A stretch of 59,598 nucleotides of DNA from positions 1 through 59,598 of the forward strand of contig QIKY01000090.1 in the NCBI GenBank assembly GCA_003233175.1, read 5' to 3'. The notes under the pieces were generated by a model that was not told the DNA's origin, searched no databases, and saw only the letters and a list, made by a program, of their open reading frames with translations. The stretch comes from Planctomycetaceae bacterium (GTDB taxonomy: Bacteria; Planctomycetota; Planctomycetia; Pirellulales; Pirellulaceae). Below, piece after piece: positions 45,043 to 55,274 of this stretch (the first letter of the stretch is position 1; each line of letters opens with the position of its first letter). The position numbers and the translations under genes were made by a program.

Positions 45043-45798
45043 CTACACCGTAAGTCGCTGTTGGTGCAGCTCGTGGTAAATCTCTTCGCATTGCTGGAGC
45101 ACGGCCAGCGTGTGGTCGGGCGGCGTGTCGGCTTTCGGCCGGTAGGGGCCGAAGCTGGTGGTTTTTTCCACCGCCGAATACCAATGTTTGGCCCACACGC
45201 CGTCAGTTTCGCGGCGGCCGTTTGGCCAGGAAAGCATGGCTTGGTCGAACGGAACGCCCAAACGTTCGCACATCGCGCGGAGCATGGCGGCGGGGTTGGT
45301 CAGAACATCGCGGGCGTCGAGCACTAGCGGCGCGCGGCCTTGGCGTTCTCGCGCCACTTGAAAAATACGCCACTGCTGCGGCAGGCCCGTGTCTTGCAGG
45401 GTTGGGCGAGGAATAAAGTGGACCAACGATGTGATCATCTCACGTGGTTCACGGATCAGGAAGCAGTGCGTCAGTTGGTTCAGCCACTCGCCCTCCAGGC
45501 CCGCCAACAAGTGGTGCGCCATGTGCTTTTGATAGAAAATCGATCGGCCTTGAGGAACGGGCCCGGTGAGCCAATCGGCCACGGTTCGCCAGTCGGTTTC
45601 ATGTTCGGCGACAACCTCCTCGGCGCCGGGATGCGGCAGTCCGGTTGTTTGCAGGTAATGTGCGTAGAGCGGTTCATCGCAGACGTAGGCGTCGGCCCGG
45701 TTTTCCCAGGCCCGCATCATGGCGGTGGAAATATTACGCGGCCCCGACCACATCGCTATTCGCAACGGCTCGGCGGGAGAGGGAAGGGTGTTTGTCAT
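45043..45798 (-). CDS. Sulfotransferase-like family protein
   Basis: Start at ATG 45798, 14 nt after the stop of the upstream gene on the same strand; 251 residues. The N-terminus has a PAPS-binding-like P-loop (RIAMWSGPRNISTAMMRAWENR) and later CFLIREPREMITSLVHF, resembling the 3'-phosphate-binding segment of sulfotransferases (xxRxPxxxxxS). PLVLDARDVLTNPAAMLRAMCERLGVPFDQAMLSW is the usual C-terminal part. Members of this branch occur in many bacteria without known substrate. Probably translated with the HEAT/LRR/PDZ gene. Confidence 0.78.
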   Translation of the reverse strand: MTNTLPSPAEPLRIAMWSGPRNISTAMMRAWENRADAYVCDEPLYAHYLQTTGLPHPGAEEVVAEHETDWRTVADWLTGPVPQGRSIFYQKHMAHHLLAGLEGEWLNQLTHCFLIREPREMITSLVHFIPRPTLQDTGLPQQWRIFQVARERQGRAPLVLDARDVLTNPAAMLRAMCERLGVPFDQAMLSWPNGRRETDGVWAKHWYSAVEKTTSFGPYRPKADTPPDHTLAVLQQCEEIYHELHQQRLTV

Positions 45799-45812
45799 GG
45801 AATGAAACCGTG

Positions 45813-46994
45813 CTAACGCTGCTCCCAATTCCCTTCACCCAGCAGTACTTTGAGTTTGATGGTTTTACCGCCGCGCAGAATTTCGATCTCGACTTTATCC
45901 CCCACGACATTCTTGGCGATAATAGCGGTGAGCGCTTCGAAGTCGGCAACGGGTTGTTTTTCGTACGCGACGATCACATCGCCCACTAGAATTCCCGCTT
46001 TTTCAGCCGCGCTGCCGGACCGCACCTCCGATATTTCACACCGCAAAACATTCATTATGCCGCCCACGCCGAGAAAGGCGCCTTGCTTGAAATCGACCTT
46101 CGTCACCGCAAGCTTGCGCTCCAATTGTTCGGCGCCCTCGCGCGACACCTTCGTTCCGTAAAGTTGGATCAAGGCCACATTGGCCAGTTTTTCCAAGTGT
46201 TCCAAGCAACCGTCGGTGATCGAAGCGTAGAACACGCCCAAGCGGTCGAGACGCCGCATACCCGCCAAATGCGCGAAACCGGCGTTCGTGATGCTGGTGC
46301 GTTTCAGATTCAGCGAACGCAAGTTCGGCATCGGCCCCATCGCCGCCAACCAGGCGTCGTTCACTTGAGGGCCGATGAGCGTGAGCTTTTGCAGATCTGG
46401 AAGGTGGGCGAGTTGCCGTAGGTCGTTGATTCCGCCTCGCCAGTCTTGGTCGATTTGCAAGGCGAAAATGTCTTCGGCGAGTGGCCAGCCGAATCGGTCG
46501 GGGGCGGTGAGATCTTTCGCACCCAACGCCAATAAATGCGCTAACGCGCGTTTACGACGTACGCTTTCCAGCACCGAAAGTGCTCGCCTCGCTTGTCGGC
46601 GAGCGCCGGCGGTTGCGTCGGACGCCAACAACTTGAGCGCCGCTTCGGCGGCTGTTGAGGTTTCTTGCTCCTCAGACAACGACAGCTCCCGCAACACATG
46701 CACGCCGCGCGCCACGACTTCCCGGTCTCCCAGTTTGACCGCCGCTGCGACGCCAGCGACAGCCGGCCTTCCGGCGGAAATCAACCCGGCCATGGCGGTT
46801 TCTCGATCGAGAAAACGATCAGACCGCAACCGCGCCATCAGGTCGGCTACTTGGGCCTCGGAAACCGGCTCTTGGCCGTGCGACGCCGGCGCAACGAGCA
46901 GGGTCCAGGCAATCGCGGTGGCAAAAACACACGCCGCGCCGTTGCATTTGATGCTAGTCCGAATTGCGAGCAAGCTGGCTCCGAGTGGTTTCAT
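45813..46994 (-). CDS. Exported HEAT/LRR/PDZ-domain protein
   Basis: ATG 46994 with GGAG about 10 nt upstream; 393 residues. A signal peptide (CVFATAIAWTLLVAPASHG) is followed by HEAT/armadillo-like helices (about 40-140; FLDRETAMAGLISAGRPAVAGVAAAVKLGDREVVARGVHVL), four or five leucine-rich repeats (about 185-290; LQKLTLIGPQVNDAWLAAMGPMPNLRSLNLKRTSITNAGFAHLAG), and a C-terminal PDZ domain (about 310-390; CEISEVRSGSAAEKAGILVGDVIVAYEKQPVADFEAL). All parts are protein-binding modules, so an extracytoplasmic scaffold is likely. No catalytic site is visible. Confidence 0.82.
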   Translation of the reverse strand: MKPLGASLLAIRTSIKCNGAACVFATAIAWTLLVAPASHGQEPVSEAQVADLMARLRSDRFLDRETAMAGLISAGRPAVAGVAAAVKLGDREVVARGVHVLRELSLSEEQETSTAAEAALKLLASDATAGARRQARRALSVLESVRRKRALAHLLALGAKDLTAPDRFGWPLAEDIFALQIDQDWRGGINDLRQLAHLPDLQKLTLIGPQVNDAWLAAMGPMPNLRSLNLKRTSITNAGFAHLAGMRRLDRLGVFYASITDGCLEHLEKLANVALIQLYGTKVSREGAEQLERKLAVTKVDFKQGAFLGVGGIMNVLRCEISEVRSGSAAEKAGILVGDVIVAYEKQPVADFEALTAIIAKNVVGDKVEIEILRGGKTIKLKVLLGEGNWEQR

Positions 46995-47260
46995 GCTCGA
47001 CGATCTCCTCGTTTCGACTTCTATCGCATGGCGGCGCCTCCGTTTTGGCGAGCCTAGCCGCCGCCCATTAAGCCTACCATGCCGCAGGGTGCGCGAACAT
47101 TGCAACCCGAAAGAAGTGCATGCTCATTTGGGCCGCCAGTCGGAACAGCGGCTTCTGTTTTTCGGATGTAACCGATGACAAATGACAATTGACAATTAAC
47201 TATTGATAAATGAGAGGCTTCATTGATTCCCAAGCTGCTGGCGGGATGCCGGTAATACCT

Positions 47261-49003
47261 CTATTTTGCCTGCTTTTTCTGGCCGCCCTTCGATTTATTG
47301 CCGGCTTTGGGGGCCTTGTTTCGGGAGAGCTTGGCCCAAGTATCGCGCAGCGTGACGATGCGGTTGAACACCAGCTTGCCAGGGCGAGAATCGATCGGAT
47401 CGGCCCGAAAATAACCGGTGCGTTCAAACTGCACCCGCTGTTCCGGGTCGACGTCCGATAGGCTGGGCTCCACACGGCAATCGGTCAATACTTCCAAGGA
47501 GTGGGGATTCAAGTTGGCCGTGAAATCTTGCCCTTCTTCAACTTTGTTGGGGTCGGGCGTTTGGAACAGGTGGTCGTACAGCCGGACTTCCGCCGGCACG
47601 CAGTGCGCGGCCGAAACCCAGTGAATCGTGCCCTTGACTTTACGACCATCGGGCGAAGAGCCGCCGCGCGTGGCGGGGTCGTAGGTGCAACGCAATTCAA
47701 TCACTTCGCCGCTTTGCTCATCGCGCACCACCGACTCGCATTTGAGGTAGTAGGCGTATCGGAGACGCACTTCGCGGCCCGGCGCCAGGCGGAAATATTT
47801 TTTCGGCGGGTCTTCCATGAAGTCGGACCGTTCAATGTAAAGTTCACGACTAAACGGCAACTGCCGCGAACCGGCGGCGGCGTCTTCCGGATTGTTGATC
47901 GCCTCCAACTGTTCCACCTGATCTTCAGGATAGTTTTCGATCACCACTTTCAACGGCCGCAGCACCGCCAACACGCGGCAGGCGCGGCGGTTCAAATCTT
48001 GCCTCAGGGCGTCTTCCAGCCAGGTGGTTTCGATCGTGCTGTTGAATTTCGCCACGCCGATGCGTTCGCAAAAATCGCGAATCGCTTCCGGCGTATAACC
48101 ACGGCGGCGGAGGCCGACCAGCGTCGGCATGCGGGGGTCGTCCCAACCGCTGACATGGCCCGCTTGCACTAGGCTGATCAGCTTGCGTTTGCTGAGCACG
48201 GTGTAGGTCAGATTGAGCCGGGCGAATTCAATTTGTTGGGGATGGTAGACTTCGAGCTGGTCGAGAAACCAATCGTAGAGCGGACGATGGTGCTCGAACT
48301 CCAGCGTGCAAATCGAATGCGTGACTTTTTCCAGCGAATCGCAGAGTCCGTGGGCGAAGTCGTACATCGGGTAGATGCACCACGTATCGCCGGTGCGGTG
48401 ATGGGTCACCCGCCGAATGCGATAGATCGTGGGATCTCGCAGGTTCATGTTCGGCGACGCCATATCGATTTTGGCCCGCAGCGTATGGGCGCCCTCATCA
48501 AATTCACCCTCGCGCATGCGGCGAAAGAGGTCGAGATTTTCCTCCGCCGTGCGTTCGCGATACGGGCTGTTGCGGCCTTCTTTATTCCAACCGCCGCGGT
48601 GTTCGCGCACCTCTTCCGCCGAGAGGCTGCAAACATACGCCTTCCCCTTTTCGATAAGTTGGACGGCGAAATCGTGCAGTTGTTCGTAGTAGTCGGAGGC
48701 GAAAAACAGACGCTCTTGCCAGTCGAAGCCCAGCCAACGCACGTCATCTTTAATGGAATCAACGTATTCGACATCTTCCTTTTCCGGGTTGGTGTCGTCG
48801 AAACGTAAGTTGCATTGCCCGTTATATCGCTCGGCCAAACCAAAATTCAGGCAGATCGATTTCGCGTGGCCGATGTGCAAGTAGCCGTTCGGCTCCGGCG
48901 GAAAACGGGTCTGCACGCGGCCCTCGAATTTTCCGGTTTGGTTGTCGTGCTCGATGATCGTTTGCACAAAATTGAGCGCCGGCGTTGCGGTTTCGTCCGT
49001 CAT
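47261..49003 (-). CDS. glnS: Glutaminyl-tRNA synthetase
   Basis: Class I synthetase charging tRNA-Gln directly. ATG 49003 gives 580 residues with [45 protein letters not shown] (HIGH motif in LHIGH), [40 protein letters not shown], the KMSKS counterpart VLSKRKL, and two anticodon-binding beta-barrels ([34 protein letters not shown]). A Lys-rich tail follows. GlnRS implies that this organism need not use the GatCAB route for Gln-tRNA. It lies downstream of gltX on the same strand, separated by a C-family repeat. Confidence 0.96.
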   Translation of the reverse strand: MTDETATPALNFVQTIIEHDNQTGKFEGRVQTRFPPEPNGYLHIGHAKSICLNFGLAERYNGQCNLRFDDTNPEKEDVEYVDSIKDDVRWLGFDWQERLFFASDYYEQLHDFAVQLIEKGKAYVCSLSAEEVREHRGGWNKEGRNSPYRERTAEENLDLFRRMREGEFDEGAHTLRAKIDMASPNMNLRDPTIYRIRRVTHHRTGDTWCIYPMYDFAHGLCDSLEKVTHSICTLEFEHHRPLYDWFLDQLEVYHPQQIEFARLNLTYTVLSKRKLISLVQAGHVSGWDDPRMPTLVGLRRRGYTPEAIRDFCERIGVAKFNSTIETTWLEDALRQDLNRRACRVLAVLRPLKVVIENYPEDQVEQLEAINNPEDAAAGSRQLPFSRELYIERSDFMEDPPKKYFRLAPGREVRLRYAYYLKCESVVRDEQSGEVIELRCTYDPATRGGSSPDGRKVKGTIHWVSAAHCVPAEVRLYDHLFQTPDPNKVEEGQDFTANLNPHSLEVLTDCRVEPSLSDVDPEQRVQFERTGYFRADPIDSRPGKLVFNRIVTLRDTWAKLSRNKAPKAGNKSKGGQKKQAK

Positions 49004-49539
49004 GTTTTGAACCTTGTATGAAATTCGCGGCGGCATTGCGCCGTTCTCGGTTGAAAATGTCGTTTTTTCGTTTCACGGCAAGCCGAAGGCTTGGCAGCCA
49101 TTAGCCGGTGGTCGAGCGTAGCGAACACCACCGGTTCGCCGGCACGACAAACGCCGCATCCCGCCGACGATGCCAGATGCGGCGGCCTGAACGGCGACCA
49201 TTGGTTACGCCACACTTGCCGGCGTGCGGCTGGCATCGTCGCCGGGAGGCGGTGTTTCAGCGATTCTATCCTCCGGTGGTGTTCGCTGCGCTCGACCACC
49301 GGCTAATAGCTTGGATCCCGCCGGGATCATTTTTTGTTCACTCCTGCCGATGACAAATGACTATTGTCAAATAACTATTGACCATTTACTGCTTAACAGC
49401 GCCGCTTGGATAACCTTCGGCCCCGGGGCCAAAAAAACTTATGTATAAACAACAGGGCGGGAACCCAGTAGGCTACGGTAAAAAAATGTGCCTTCGGCCA
49501 ACAGATGGATTAAACCTCTCATTTATCAATAATTTTTTC
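49004..49539. repeat. C-family composite repeat copy 2 plus flanking pieces between gltX and glnS
   Basis: 49044-49090 ('gttgaaaatgtcg' then 'cacggcaagccgaaggc') matches one arm of the B family in reverse. 49091-49455 is C-family copy 2. Inside it, 49096-49135 and 49273-49311 form an inverted repeat around an extra insert. 49505-49535 ('cctctcatttatcaataatt') is complementary to a stretch at 47190-47215 beyond the glnS stop. Confidence 0.82.
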
Positions 49540-51114
49540 TTAACTCGCGTTTCGCAACGATTCAGCTATCGCTCGGTCGATGCGTTGCAAACAACTCTCT
49601 TGGCCGAGTATCGCCAATGTTTCAAACATGCCAAAGCCAACGGCCTTGCCCGTTACCGCCACGCGCAACGCATGAATGATCTCGCCGATCTTGATTCCCT
49701 CGCGTTCGACAAACGCATGCAGCAGCGTATCTAGCGCCGGCGGCGTGAAATCGGTCGTTGCGGAAAGATCCTGGCGAAAACGCTTTAACAGTGTTATCGC
49801 TTGTTCCGGTTTGACCAAACGCTTTTGCACCGCCTTGGGGTCGTACGGCAACTGTTCGGTATCGGTGAAGAAATCGCCGTGGTCGAGAATATCGCCCGCG
49901 ACTTTGATTCGATCGCCCGCCGCTTCCAAAATTGCCGCCAGCCGAGGGCCGACATCGCACGGCGGCGGCTGGGAAACAAAGCCCGCCCGTTGCAAGTACG
50001 GCAGCACCATGGCCACTTTTTGTTTCAGCGGAACCTGCTGCATGTAGTGCTCTTGAAAGGCGTTCAACTTTTGAGGATCGAAACTCGAAGGCGACCGATT
50101 AATGCGCTCCAAGCTGAAGTGTTGGAGCATTTCCTCCGGCGAGAAAAATTCGGTTTTGTCGTCCAACGACCAACCCAAGAGCAGCAAATAATTGATCAGG
50201 GCGTGCGGCAAGTAGCCGACCTGTTCGTAAAAATCGACAATCACGGGGTTGAACGAATCGGCTTCTGTTTCCAGGCCGAGTTTTTCCGCAATCGCTTGGC
50301 CGTGCTGGTTGATCTTAGCGAACTCCCGGTCTTTCAGATATTTGGCCAGCTTGCGTTTGCTCAGTTTGTTTTTGCTGGAGGGCTCCGCCACGAACGGCAC
50401 ATGGGCGAACCGGGGCGGCTCGTAACCCAGGCCTTGGGCGATGAAAATTTGCCGGGGCGTGTTCGACAGATGCTCCTCTGCTCGAATCACGTGGGAAATG
50501 CGCATGGCTTGGTCGTCGACCACGCTGGCCAAATGATACAGGCAGGAGCCGTCGGCGCGTTGGATCACATGATCTTGCTCGCCCGCCCAAGCCACCTCGA
50601 CCTCGCCGCGCACCAAATCGTTGAATTGGCAGACGCCCTGGCGGGGCATTTTCAGCCGCACCACGGCCTTCCGCCCTTCGGCTTCAAAACGCTCGCGGTC
50701 GGCAGCGGTTTCCGCCAGCCAACGCCGGCTATAGGTGAACGAGCGTTTTTCGGTTTGCGCGGCTTCCCGTTCCGCCTGAACTTCCTCGGGCCGTGCATAA
50801 TCGCGATAAGCCAGACCTTTTTGCAGTAGTTCTTTGGCCGCATCGCGGTACATGTCGCCCCGCTGCGATTGATAGTAAGGTCCGAATTCGCCTTCGGCGT
50901 CCGGCCCTTCATCCCAATCGACGCCCAGCCAGCGGAAGCCGTCCAAAATCGGCGCAAGCGACGCCTCCACGTTGCGTTGGGCGTCGGTATCGTCGATGCG
51001 GAGAATGAACTGGCCGCCATGCTGGCGAGCAAACAGCCAGTTAAAAAGAGCCGTGCGAACGCCGCCAATATGCAAATACCCGGTCGGGCTGGGCGCGAAA
51101 CGTGTGCGAATCAT
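49540..51114 (-). CDS. gltX: Glutamyl-tRNA synthetase
   Basis: Class I synthetase charging tRNA-Glu, also needed for tetrapyrrole synthesis where Glu-tRNA is the precursor. ATG 51114 gives 524 residues starting [18 protein letters not shown] (HIGH motif at 15-18), [46 protein letters not shown], the KMSKS counterpart [11 protein letters not shown], and a helical anticodon-binding C-terminus ([46 protein letters not shown]). The upstream in-frame extension is repeat-derived, so the internal ATG is preferred. Paired with glnS on the same strand. Confidence 0.96.
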   Translation of the reverse strand: MIRTRFAPSPTGYLHIGGVRTALFNWLFARQHGGQFILRIDDTDAQRNVEASLAPILDGFRWLGVDWDEGPDAEGEFGPYYQSQRGDMYRDAAKELLQKGLAYRDYARPEEVQAEREAAQTEKRSFTYSRRWLAETAADRERFEAEGRKAVVRLKMPRQGVCQFNDLVRGEVEVAWAGEQDHVIQRADGSCLYHLASVVDDQAMRISHVIRAEEHLSNTPRQIFIAQGLGYEPPRFAHVPFVAEPSSKNKLSKRKLAKYLKDREFAKINQHGQAIAEKLGLETEADSFNPVIVDFYEQVGYLPHALINYLLLLGWSLDDKTEFFSPEEMLQHFSLERINRSPSSFDPQKLNAFQEHYMQQVPLKQKVAMVLPYLQRAGFVSQPPPCDVGPRLAAILEAAGDRIKVAGDILDHGDFFTDTEQLPYDPKAVQKRLVKPEQAITLLKRFRQDLSATTDFTPPALDTLLHAFVEREGIKIGEIIHALRVAVTGKAVGFGMFETLAILGQESCLQRIDRAIAESLRNAS

Positions 51115-51423
51115 GAATGCCGCGTGGGAAATAGGTTGGTTGGATGGCAATACTGCTTGGGCTACGGAGTGATAGCCGCTCAAGCCGCCAGACACAGAAT
51201 ACGGTTTTTCCGCTACTTTCGTAAAGACCGGCCGCTTGGCGCGGGAACACGCTTTGCCGCCCACCGTTGGAGTTCATGCTTTAGCATGTTTTCGTTTCGG
51301 GCGCACACCGAAGAGAGAACGCCAACGGCGATTGGCGTCCCGCCTGGGATGTGTCAGACGCCGCAGCCTAAAAATTGCGTTTCCGAACCTCAGGGTAAGC
51401 GACCGTTTACGCAGCCGCAACGT
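51115..51423. repeat. A-family palindrome copy 8 inside the same outer shell as copy 5
   Basis: Palindrome 51262-51330 with an intact left arm ('ttggagttcatgctttagca') and a decayed right arm ('gaagagagaacgccaacggc'). Shell: 'cacgctttgccgccc' on the left and 'cagacgccgcagcctaaaaa' with 'ttgcgtttccg' on the right, as around copy 5 at 37.7 kb. Confidence 0.82.
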
Positions 51424-52296
51424 TCACCCTTTTTCGGGGCCACTCGAAAGCCAGGCCGATGTTGCTGGCGGCAGGCCTCGCGCGATGTCGCCGCGACACA
51501 TGCGCGTGAAACGCCGCGCCGGCGTGATGCCGTGTGATTCCAGCCAAGCCGAGACCTCTGGCATTTTATCGGCCACGTCGACAAAAACGTCACCCGCCTG
51601 CTCCGACAATACGCAGTGCAACAAGGCGAGCAATTCGGCTTCCGTGCGCGCCGCCGCCGGGCCGATTTGCGCCGCCAAACGCCCTGGGCGATGAGAACAA
51701 TATCCAGTGATCGACGCATCGGCTGATTGCAGAACCACCACGGGCTTGTCGGCGCGATTGCAATGCGTTTGCAACAGACGCGCGCGGTCGACGCCGACCA
51801 TGCGCGCATCGAACGACAAGAGTTGGGAAGTCGCCGCTTGATGCAAAGGGCTGACTTGGCGGCCGGACGCGTCGGCGGCAGGCTCTCGTTTTGTGGAGAA
51901 ACGTCCTGCGAAACGAGTAATAGCCCCCACGGCTGAAAACCCCAATAGTTCATACAGAGGGCGGCCAAGTTCGGTCGCGTCGAGCCAAATGGAAGTGACG
52001 TTGTTGGCGTCCAGGTGTTGCAATGCGTGCTGCATGAGGGCTTTGCCGTGGCCCTGGCGGCGGCAAGTTTCATCGACCAGCATCATGCCCACCCAGCCGA
52101 CGTCGCCGAACGTGCAGGTGGTGACGGTCCCCGCGAATCGGTCTGACTGCACGCGGGCGAAGCAGCCTTCGGGCGCGAGTTCCATGGCGCGGCGCCAATC
52201 GTCGGGCGTTTGGTTCCAGCCCGCCGCTCGGCTGAGCCGGAGCGCGGCGGGAAGGTCGGCGGGTGTGAGTTTTCGGATAGTTGCTGGTGGGGGCAT
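51424..52296 (-). CDS. GNAT-family N-acetyltransferase
   Basis: Start at ATG 52296, 10 nt after the nnrE stop; 290 residues. The N-terminal GNAT domain (TIRKLTPADLPAALRLSRAAGWNQTPDDW) has the acetyl-CoA motif VGMMLVDETCRRQGHGKALMQHAL and ends GRPLYELLGFSAVGAITRFAG. The second half (about 150-290; ARLLQTHCNRADKPVVVLQSADASITGYCSHRPGRLAAQIGP) matches the extra C-terminal GNAT-like domain seen in two-domain members. Substrate unknown. The tight spacing makes it the last gene of a three-gene unit with the FAD oxidoreductase and nnrE. Confidence 0.86.
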   Translation of the reverse strand: MPPPATIRKLTPADLPAALRLSRAAGWNQTPDDWRRAMELAPEGCFARVQSDRFAGTVTTCTFGDVGWVGMMLVDETCRRQGHGKALMQHALQHLDANNVTSIWLDATELGRPLYELLGFSAVGAITRFAGRFSTKREPAADASGRQVSPLHQAATSQLLSFDARMVGVDRARLLQTHCNRADKPVVVLQSADASITGYCSHRPGRLAAQIGPAAARTEAELLALLHCVLSEQAGDVFVDVADKMPEVSAWLESHGITPARRFTRMCRGDIARGLPPATSAWLSSGPEKG

Positions 52297-52306
52297 GGGT
52301 TCAACT

Positions 52307-52981
52307 CTATGAACAATAACTCTCGATAAGTTTTCGCGGCGCGCCGATATCGTGTACGTGGAGTTGGCCGACATACGGTCGCGCCGGCGGCTGTGTCATG
52401 CCCGGTTTTGCCGCCACGAACGTACAGGTGTGATCGGCGCGAACGGTTATCGGCGATGGCCGCCCGGCGCTGCAATCGAATCCGCTGGGTAAATCGATGG
52501 CCAAGCGTTTCGCTCCGGCGGCGTTTATTTGCTCAATCACGCAATCGTACGGCGCACGCGGGGCGCCTTTCAAACCGGTTCCCAACAGCGCGTCGACGAT
52601 CCAATCGGCGTGCTCGAATTCGAGCGGCAGTTGCTCCAGCGAGAAATCGGCGCCAAGCAGCGAAAGGGGAATGTCGGCCTTGGAAAGGATGGCGTGGTTG
52701 GCGGCGGCGTCGCCAGTGAGGCGCTGCGGGTCGTCGAACAGCAACACTTTTACGGCGAAACCGCGCAGGTCGAGATGACGGGCGATCACAAAACCATCGC
52801 CCGCGTTGTTGCCGCGTCCACAACAGATCACGACCGGTCCGCCGACGCCCAAATGCTGGAGCGTATCGACGCAGCCCCGCCCAGCGTTTTCCATCAACAC
52901 CAAACCGGTCAGGCCAAATTCCTCCACGGCCCGGCGATCAATCTCGCGGACCTGCTCCCGGCTCAAAACAAACGGCGGCAT
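52307..52981 (-). CDS. nnrE: NAD(P)H-hydrate epimerase
   Basis: Repairs damaged NAD(P)H by epimerising the R-hydrate so that the dehydratase can act. The 224-residue protein is a single YjeF-N domain without the fused dehydratase: LSREQVREIDRRAVEEFGLTGLVLMENAGRG, VVICCGRGNNAGDGFVIARHL, WIVDALLGTGLKGAPRAPYDCVIEQIN, LAIDLPSGFDCSAG and TCTFVAAKPGM. Key residues (ENAG, GxGNNAGDG, DALLGTG, DLPSG) are present. It starts 15 nt after the FAD oxidoreductase stop and precedes the GNAT gene. Confidence 0.93.
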   Translation of the reverse strand: MPPFVLSREQVREIDRRAVEEFGLTGLVLMENAGRGCVDTLQHLGVGGPVVICCGRGNNAGDGFVIARHLDLRGFAVKVLLFDDPQRLTGDAAANHAILSKADIPLSLLGADFSLEQLPLEFEHADWIVDALLGTGLKGAPRAPYDCVIEQINAAGAKRLAIDLPSGFDCSAGRPSPITVRADHTCTFVAAKPGMTQPPARPYVGQLHVHDIGAPRKLIESYCS

Positions 52982-52996
52982 GGACGTTTCCAGATT

Positions 52997-54574
52997 TCAT
53001 GGAATGAAAGGATGCGAGACGCCGGCATCGGCCAGCATCACTTGGGCTGCATTATAACCGGGAAGCCCGGTGATGTTTCCACCCGGATGGCAGCACGATC
53101 CACAAAGGTACAAGCTTTCGATATGGCCTCGATAATGGCCGGCGCCGGCGAACGGCCGGTTGTAACCGACCTGGCCTCCAGCGAAGGCGCCGACCAGCAA
53201 ATCGCCTTCTCGCATGTTCCAGAACGTCTGCTCTGTTTCCAGCGGACTTCGCACGAACCAATCTTCCACGGCGTCGTTCAAATTCGGCGCGAAGCGCTGC
53301 CAAAGCTCCAGCATATCGCGGCCGTGTTGACGAGCGGCGGTGTTCCAATGTTGGGGATCGCCTTGGAGGCGGTAGGGAAGTTTTTCCCACATGAAAGCGG
53401 TGTGCCCGCCTTGGGGGGCGTGAGTCGGATCGAATTGGGTTGGGCAGGCGCCCCACATCACGGGCGGGGGAATTGCTCCCGCTTCGTGGCAACGGATGAT
53501 TTCCTGGAACTGGTCGACATGGTTCAATCCTAGAATGACCATGAAAGCCTGTTGGAGCGTGGGGTCGGATTCCGCCGCCGTGTAGCGGGGCGGCTCGCGC
53601 AAACTAAGATTCAACGCGAACAATGGCGCCAAGAGGTTGTATTGAAAAGCGGTCGCTTTGTCGCGCCATTCGCTGGGCAGGTGCTGCTGGTCGATCAACT
53701 CCAGAAACGTCTGTTGTGGATTCAAACCAGAAACCACGAACCGCTTGGCGTGGACGACATCGCCGTCGTGCGTTTCCACGCCGACGGCGCGTCCCGCCTG
53801 AACAAGAATCCGCCGGGGCCGCGCGCCGCAACGCACTTCGCCGCCCGATGCCTCCACCGCGCGGACCAATGCGTCGGAGAGCCGCTCCGCGCCGCCGACA
53901 CACATTTGGGCCATGCCGTCAGACGCCAACAACGCGGGAATGTGGTGCCCAAACCCCGGCAAGCGGAGGTCAACTTCGCGCAGTCCATTGAAAAACAGCA
54001 AGCCGGCTTGAATGGTGGGATGTTCAAACTCTTGCAGGACAAATTCCAACGGCGAGAGGCGGCTGACTTCCAACAACCGGCGGCCCGCCGGCGTGGCCGC
54101 CAACTCTTGCCGGCGCTGTTCGGGCGGCAAGGGAGGACGACGTGATTCCGGCGTGAGAATGTCTCGCACGATGGGCCGAAACTCATCCCGATAACGGCGG
54201 AGCACCTGGGCGTCGTGCTCACTGAAGCGGGCGAAGGAGGCGCATGTTTTTTCGAAATCGGTCCACCAGCCTAATACTTCGTGGTGTTGGTCGATCAACG
54301 CCACGTTATATTCGGGCTCCAGGTATTCGGCGCCCAAACGCTGTAATTCCAAGTCTTGATACCAAGGCAGTTGATTCAGGGCGCGGTGGAAAAAGGAGTG
54401 CGTATTGTGCAGCCGACCCGACCCGGCGGGATGCTCAATCGTTTCCAATCCGCCGCCCGGTTTTTCGCGACGTTCGAGGCAAATGGTTTTGAAGCCCGCG
54501 CGGCCCAAATAGGCTTGCAAGACGAGGCTGTTGTGCCCGGCGCCCAAAATTACGCCATCGTAGCTGCCGCTCAT
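52997..54574 (-). CDS. Phytoene-desaturase-like FAD-dependent oxidoreductase
   Basis: ATG 54574 gives 525 residues. The N-terminus has the Rossmann dinucleotide motif (YDGVILGAGHNSLVLQAYLGRAGFKTICLERREKPGGG), with GxGxNxL/V typical of the CrtI/PYROXD2 branch. The middle reads GGAERLSDALVRAVEASGGEVRCGARPRRILVQAGRAVGVETHDG, and the C-terminus LYLCGSCCHPGGNITGLPGYNAAQVMLAD, a flavin-contacting motif. It is likely a carotenoid- or retinoid-type desaturase/isomerase relative; substrate is not determined. No crtB or other carotenoid genes are adjacent. First gene of the unit with nnrE and the GNAT gene. Confidence 0.88.
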   Translation of the reverse strand: MSGSYDGVILGAGHNSLVLQAYLGRAGFKTICLERREKPGGGLETIEHPAGSGRLHNTHSFFHRALNQLPWYQDLELQRLGAEYLEPEYNVALIDQHHEVLGWWTDFEKTCASFARFSEHDAQVLRRYRDEFRPIVRDILTPESRRPPLPPEQRRQELAATPAGRRLLEVSRLSPLEFVLQEFEHPTIQAGLLFFNGLREVDLRLPGFGHHIPALLASDGMAQMCVGGAERLSDALVRAVEASGGEVRCGARPRRILVQAGRAVGVETHDGDVVHAKRFVVSGLNPQQTFLELIDQQHLPSEWRDKATAFQYNLLAPLFALNLSLREPPRYTAAESDPTLQQAFMVILGLNHVDQFQEIIRCHEAGAIPPPVMWGACPTQFDPTHAPQGGHTAFMWEKLPYRLQGDPQHWNTAARQHGRDMLELWQRFAPNLNDAVEDWFVRSPLETEQTFWNMREGDLLVGAFAGGQVGYNRPFAGAGHYRGHIESLYLCGSCCHPGGNITGLPGYNAAQVMLADAGVSHPFIP

Positions 54575-54893
54575 GTGTGAACTTTCCGCCAACGCATCAT
54601 ACGTTCCGATCAAGAGAGGGCGCAAGCAGCAGCACCGCGAATAATGGGGGCGGAGAATCCGCAAGCTTTCTCTAATCGGTCCATGTTTACGTTAGTCATT
54701 TTTTGGTTGTCAACCCGCGGGCCCCGTTTGGCCGATGGACAACAATATCCCCAGCGCCTAGAGGCTGACCGACCGCATTGCGCCGCACGACCTCCCAAGT
54801 CGTGGCGGCCCGCAGCCGACAAACGTCCGCCACTAGGCAAGCCCCGCCTGCTTTTTAACGCCCGCCTGCTTTTTAACGGTTGACGCCCCGTTT
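54575..54893. other. Gap with a 19-bp direct repeat
   Basis: 'gcccgcctgctttttaacg' occurs twice back to back (54843-54879, first copy slightly different) just before the small ORF. Nothing else recognised. Confidence 0.5.
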
Positions 54894-55043
54894 ATGAACC
54901 CGCCGACCACACTTCTTGACGATCTTGAAGCCCGCCAGAACGATGTCATTCGTCAGCTCGATGAATTGAACCAGCGCGTGGAGGCGGTGCTTGGTCAATG
55001 GACCCGACAGCCAGACGCTCCGCCTGAGCATGCTCCCGCCTGA
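54894..55043 (+). CDS. Small 49-residue coiled-coil-like protein
   Basis: A short open frame starting at ATG 54894: MNPPTTLLDDLEARQNDVIR, then QLDELNQRVEAVLGQWTRQP, ending DAPPEHAPA. The heptad-like spacing of L/V/I residues across LLDDLEARQNDVIRQLDELNQRVEAVL suggests one amphipathic helix able to form a coiled coil, with a Pro-rich tail. It is charged and non-repetitive, unlike the spurious frames over dispersed repeats. No strong ribosome-binding site is seen. It is transcribed towards hsp20. Function unknown; existence is a prediction from reading frame and composition only. Confidence 0.5.
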   Translation: MNPPTTLLDDLEARQNDVIRQLDELNQRVEAVLGQWTRQPDAPPEHAPA

Positions 55044-55274
55044 GCACACTTCGCGTGCTCTGCGTTTCCCGTCTTCGTGACCGTATATCGGTTATTCGCT
55101 GTGGACTGGATTGCTGTCGCAAATTCCCGCGGCGCCGTGAACGGTCACGATTTTCTTTCATCCTGTCTCGGCGGCCCTTTGGCCATCCTGCCAAAACGAC
55201 AGCCTAGCAAGGCGCGGCGGCCCTGCTTTTCGTGGTCGCCAATATGCTGCGGTCCGCGATGATTTTCATGCAAG
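55044..55274. repeat. D-family repeat piece
   Basis: 'cacttcgcgtgctctgcgtt', 'cggttattcgctgtggactg' and 'cgccgtgaacggtcacg' match the right-hand part of the D repeats at 18.6 kb and 56.1-56.4 kb. Confidence 0.6.
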
